Assembly: GCA_027943245.1 (NCBI GenBank)
Contig: JANDJZ010000424.1
Location: 1 to 53,636, forward strand
Length of the DNA: 53,636 bases
Direction: 5' to 3'
DNA from: Acanthamoeba sp. SK_2022b
Lineage: Eukaryota > Discosea > Longamoebia > Acanthamoebidae
This document shows, piece by piece, positions 53,557 through 53,636 of the stretch. The position numbers were made by a program, and so were the translations under genes. The notes under the pieces are model-generated. The model was not told where the DNA came from and searched no databases. It saw nothing but the letters and a program-made list of their open reading frames with translations. Every line of letters begins with the position of its first letter. Positions within the stretch are counted from its first letter, which is position 1.

Positions 53557-53636
53557 ATGAAAGAACTATCCGCAATTGAAATTGAACAAGTGAACGGTGC
53601 TGGTTTTTTTGGTGACGTAGGGACACTGATTGGCAG
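53557..53636 (+). CDS. Start of a third microcin-like precursor (peptide 3, 3' end outside window)
   Basis: Only 26 codons are visible. They open with MKELSAIEIEQVNGA, matching the leaders of peptides 1 and 2 position by position, including the GA end, and the first mature residues are Gly/Phe-rich (GFFGDVGTLIG). AAGGAG lies about eight bases before the ATG. Unlike the other two it is on the plus strand. It is very likely a third substrate for the C39 exporter in this window, or the first gene of another peptide cluster to the right. Confidence 0.75.
   Translation, partial: MKELSAIEIEQVNGAGFFGDVGTLIG

Overview
The window looks like a chromosomal stretch of a high-GC enterobacterium, most likely Serratia (marcescens-type). 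This rests on Enterobacterales-like succinate-semialdehyde dehydrogenase, YncD/PqqU and membrane glucose dehydrogenase proteins, two chaperone-usher fimbrial operons, and large nonribosomal peptide synthetase (NRPS) genes of the sort common in that genus. No rRNA, tRNA, insertion sequence, phage or CRISPR array was recognised.

Layout. 1-4471: metabolic and regulatory genes (3' part of gabD, a GyrI-like protein, a glyoxalase-fold protein, a cupin, a LysR regulator and an aldo/keto reductase). 4602-14618: a three-module NRPS with terminal thioesterase. 15146-19863: a PqqU/YncD-type TonB receptor followed by the PQQ-dependent glucose dehydrogenase gcd, which together suggest that scavenged PQQ feeds periplasmic glucose oxidation. 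19918-20401: a perfect Fur-type 7-1-7 operator ahead of two overlapping genes for very small proteins. 20446-28816: a nine-gene MR/P-type fimbrial operon with a LuxR-type gene at its end. 28817-29854: its upstream region, divergent from a PapI/FaeA-like regulator gene. 29911-32144: a MATE transporter, a lipoprotein and a small hypothetical protein.

32240-36072: a class II microcin-type secretion locus, made of a peptidase-containing ABC exporter (C39 domain), a HlyD-family adaptor and a Gly/Ala-rich precursor peptide. 36209-41111: a compact four-gene fimbrial operon. 41757-52324: a leftward run on the minus strand, in transcription order LuxR regulator, GNAT-like acyltransferase, NRPS (C-A-PCP-E-C), HAD phosphatase, a second leader-bearing peptide, a small membrane protein and a PqaA-like hydrolase. 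53028-53636: a small hypothetical gene, then the start of a third leader-bearing peptide gene that runs off the right edge.

The most notable feature is that all three peptides share one 15-residue leader of the form MKEL(S/T)xxExxxV(S/N)GA, although they lie up to about 18 kb apart and only one exporter is visible. The second peptide sits directly behind an NRPS whose assembly line ends in a condensation domain with no downstream module or thioesterase. This suggests an accessory antibacterial or signalling island in which one exporter serves several ribosomal peptides, next to an unusual nonribosomal pathway. Function is inferred from domains and context only.
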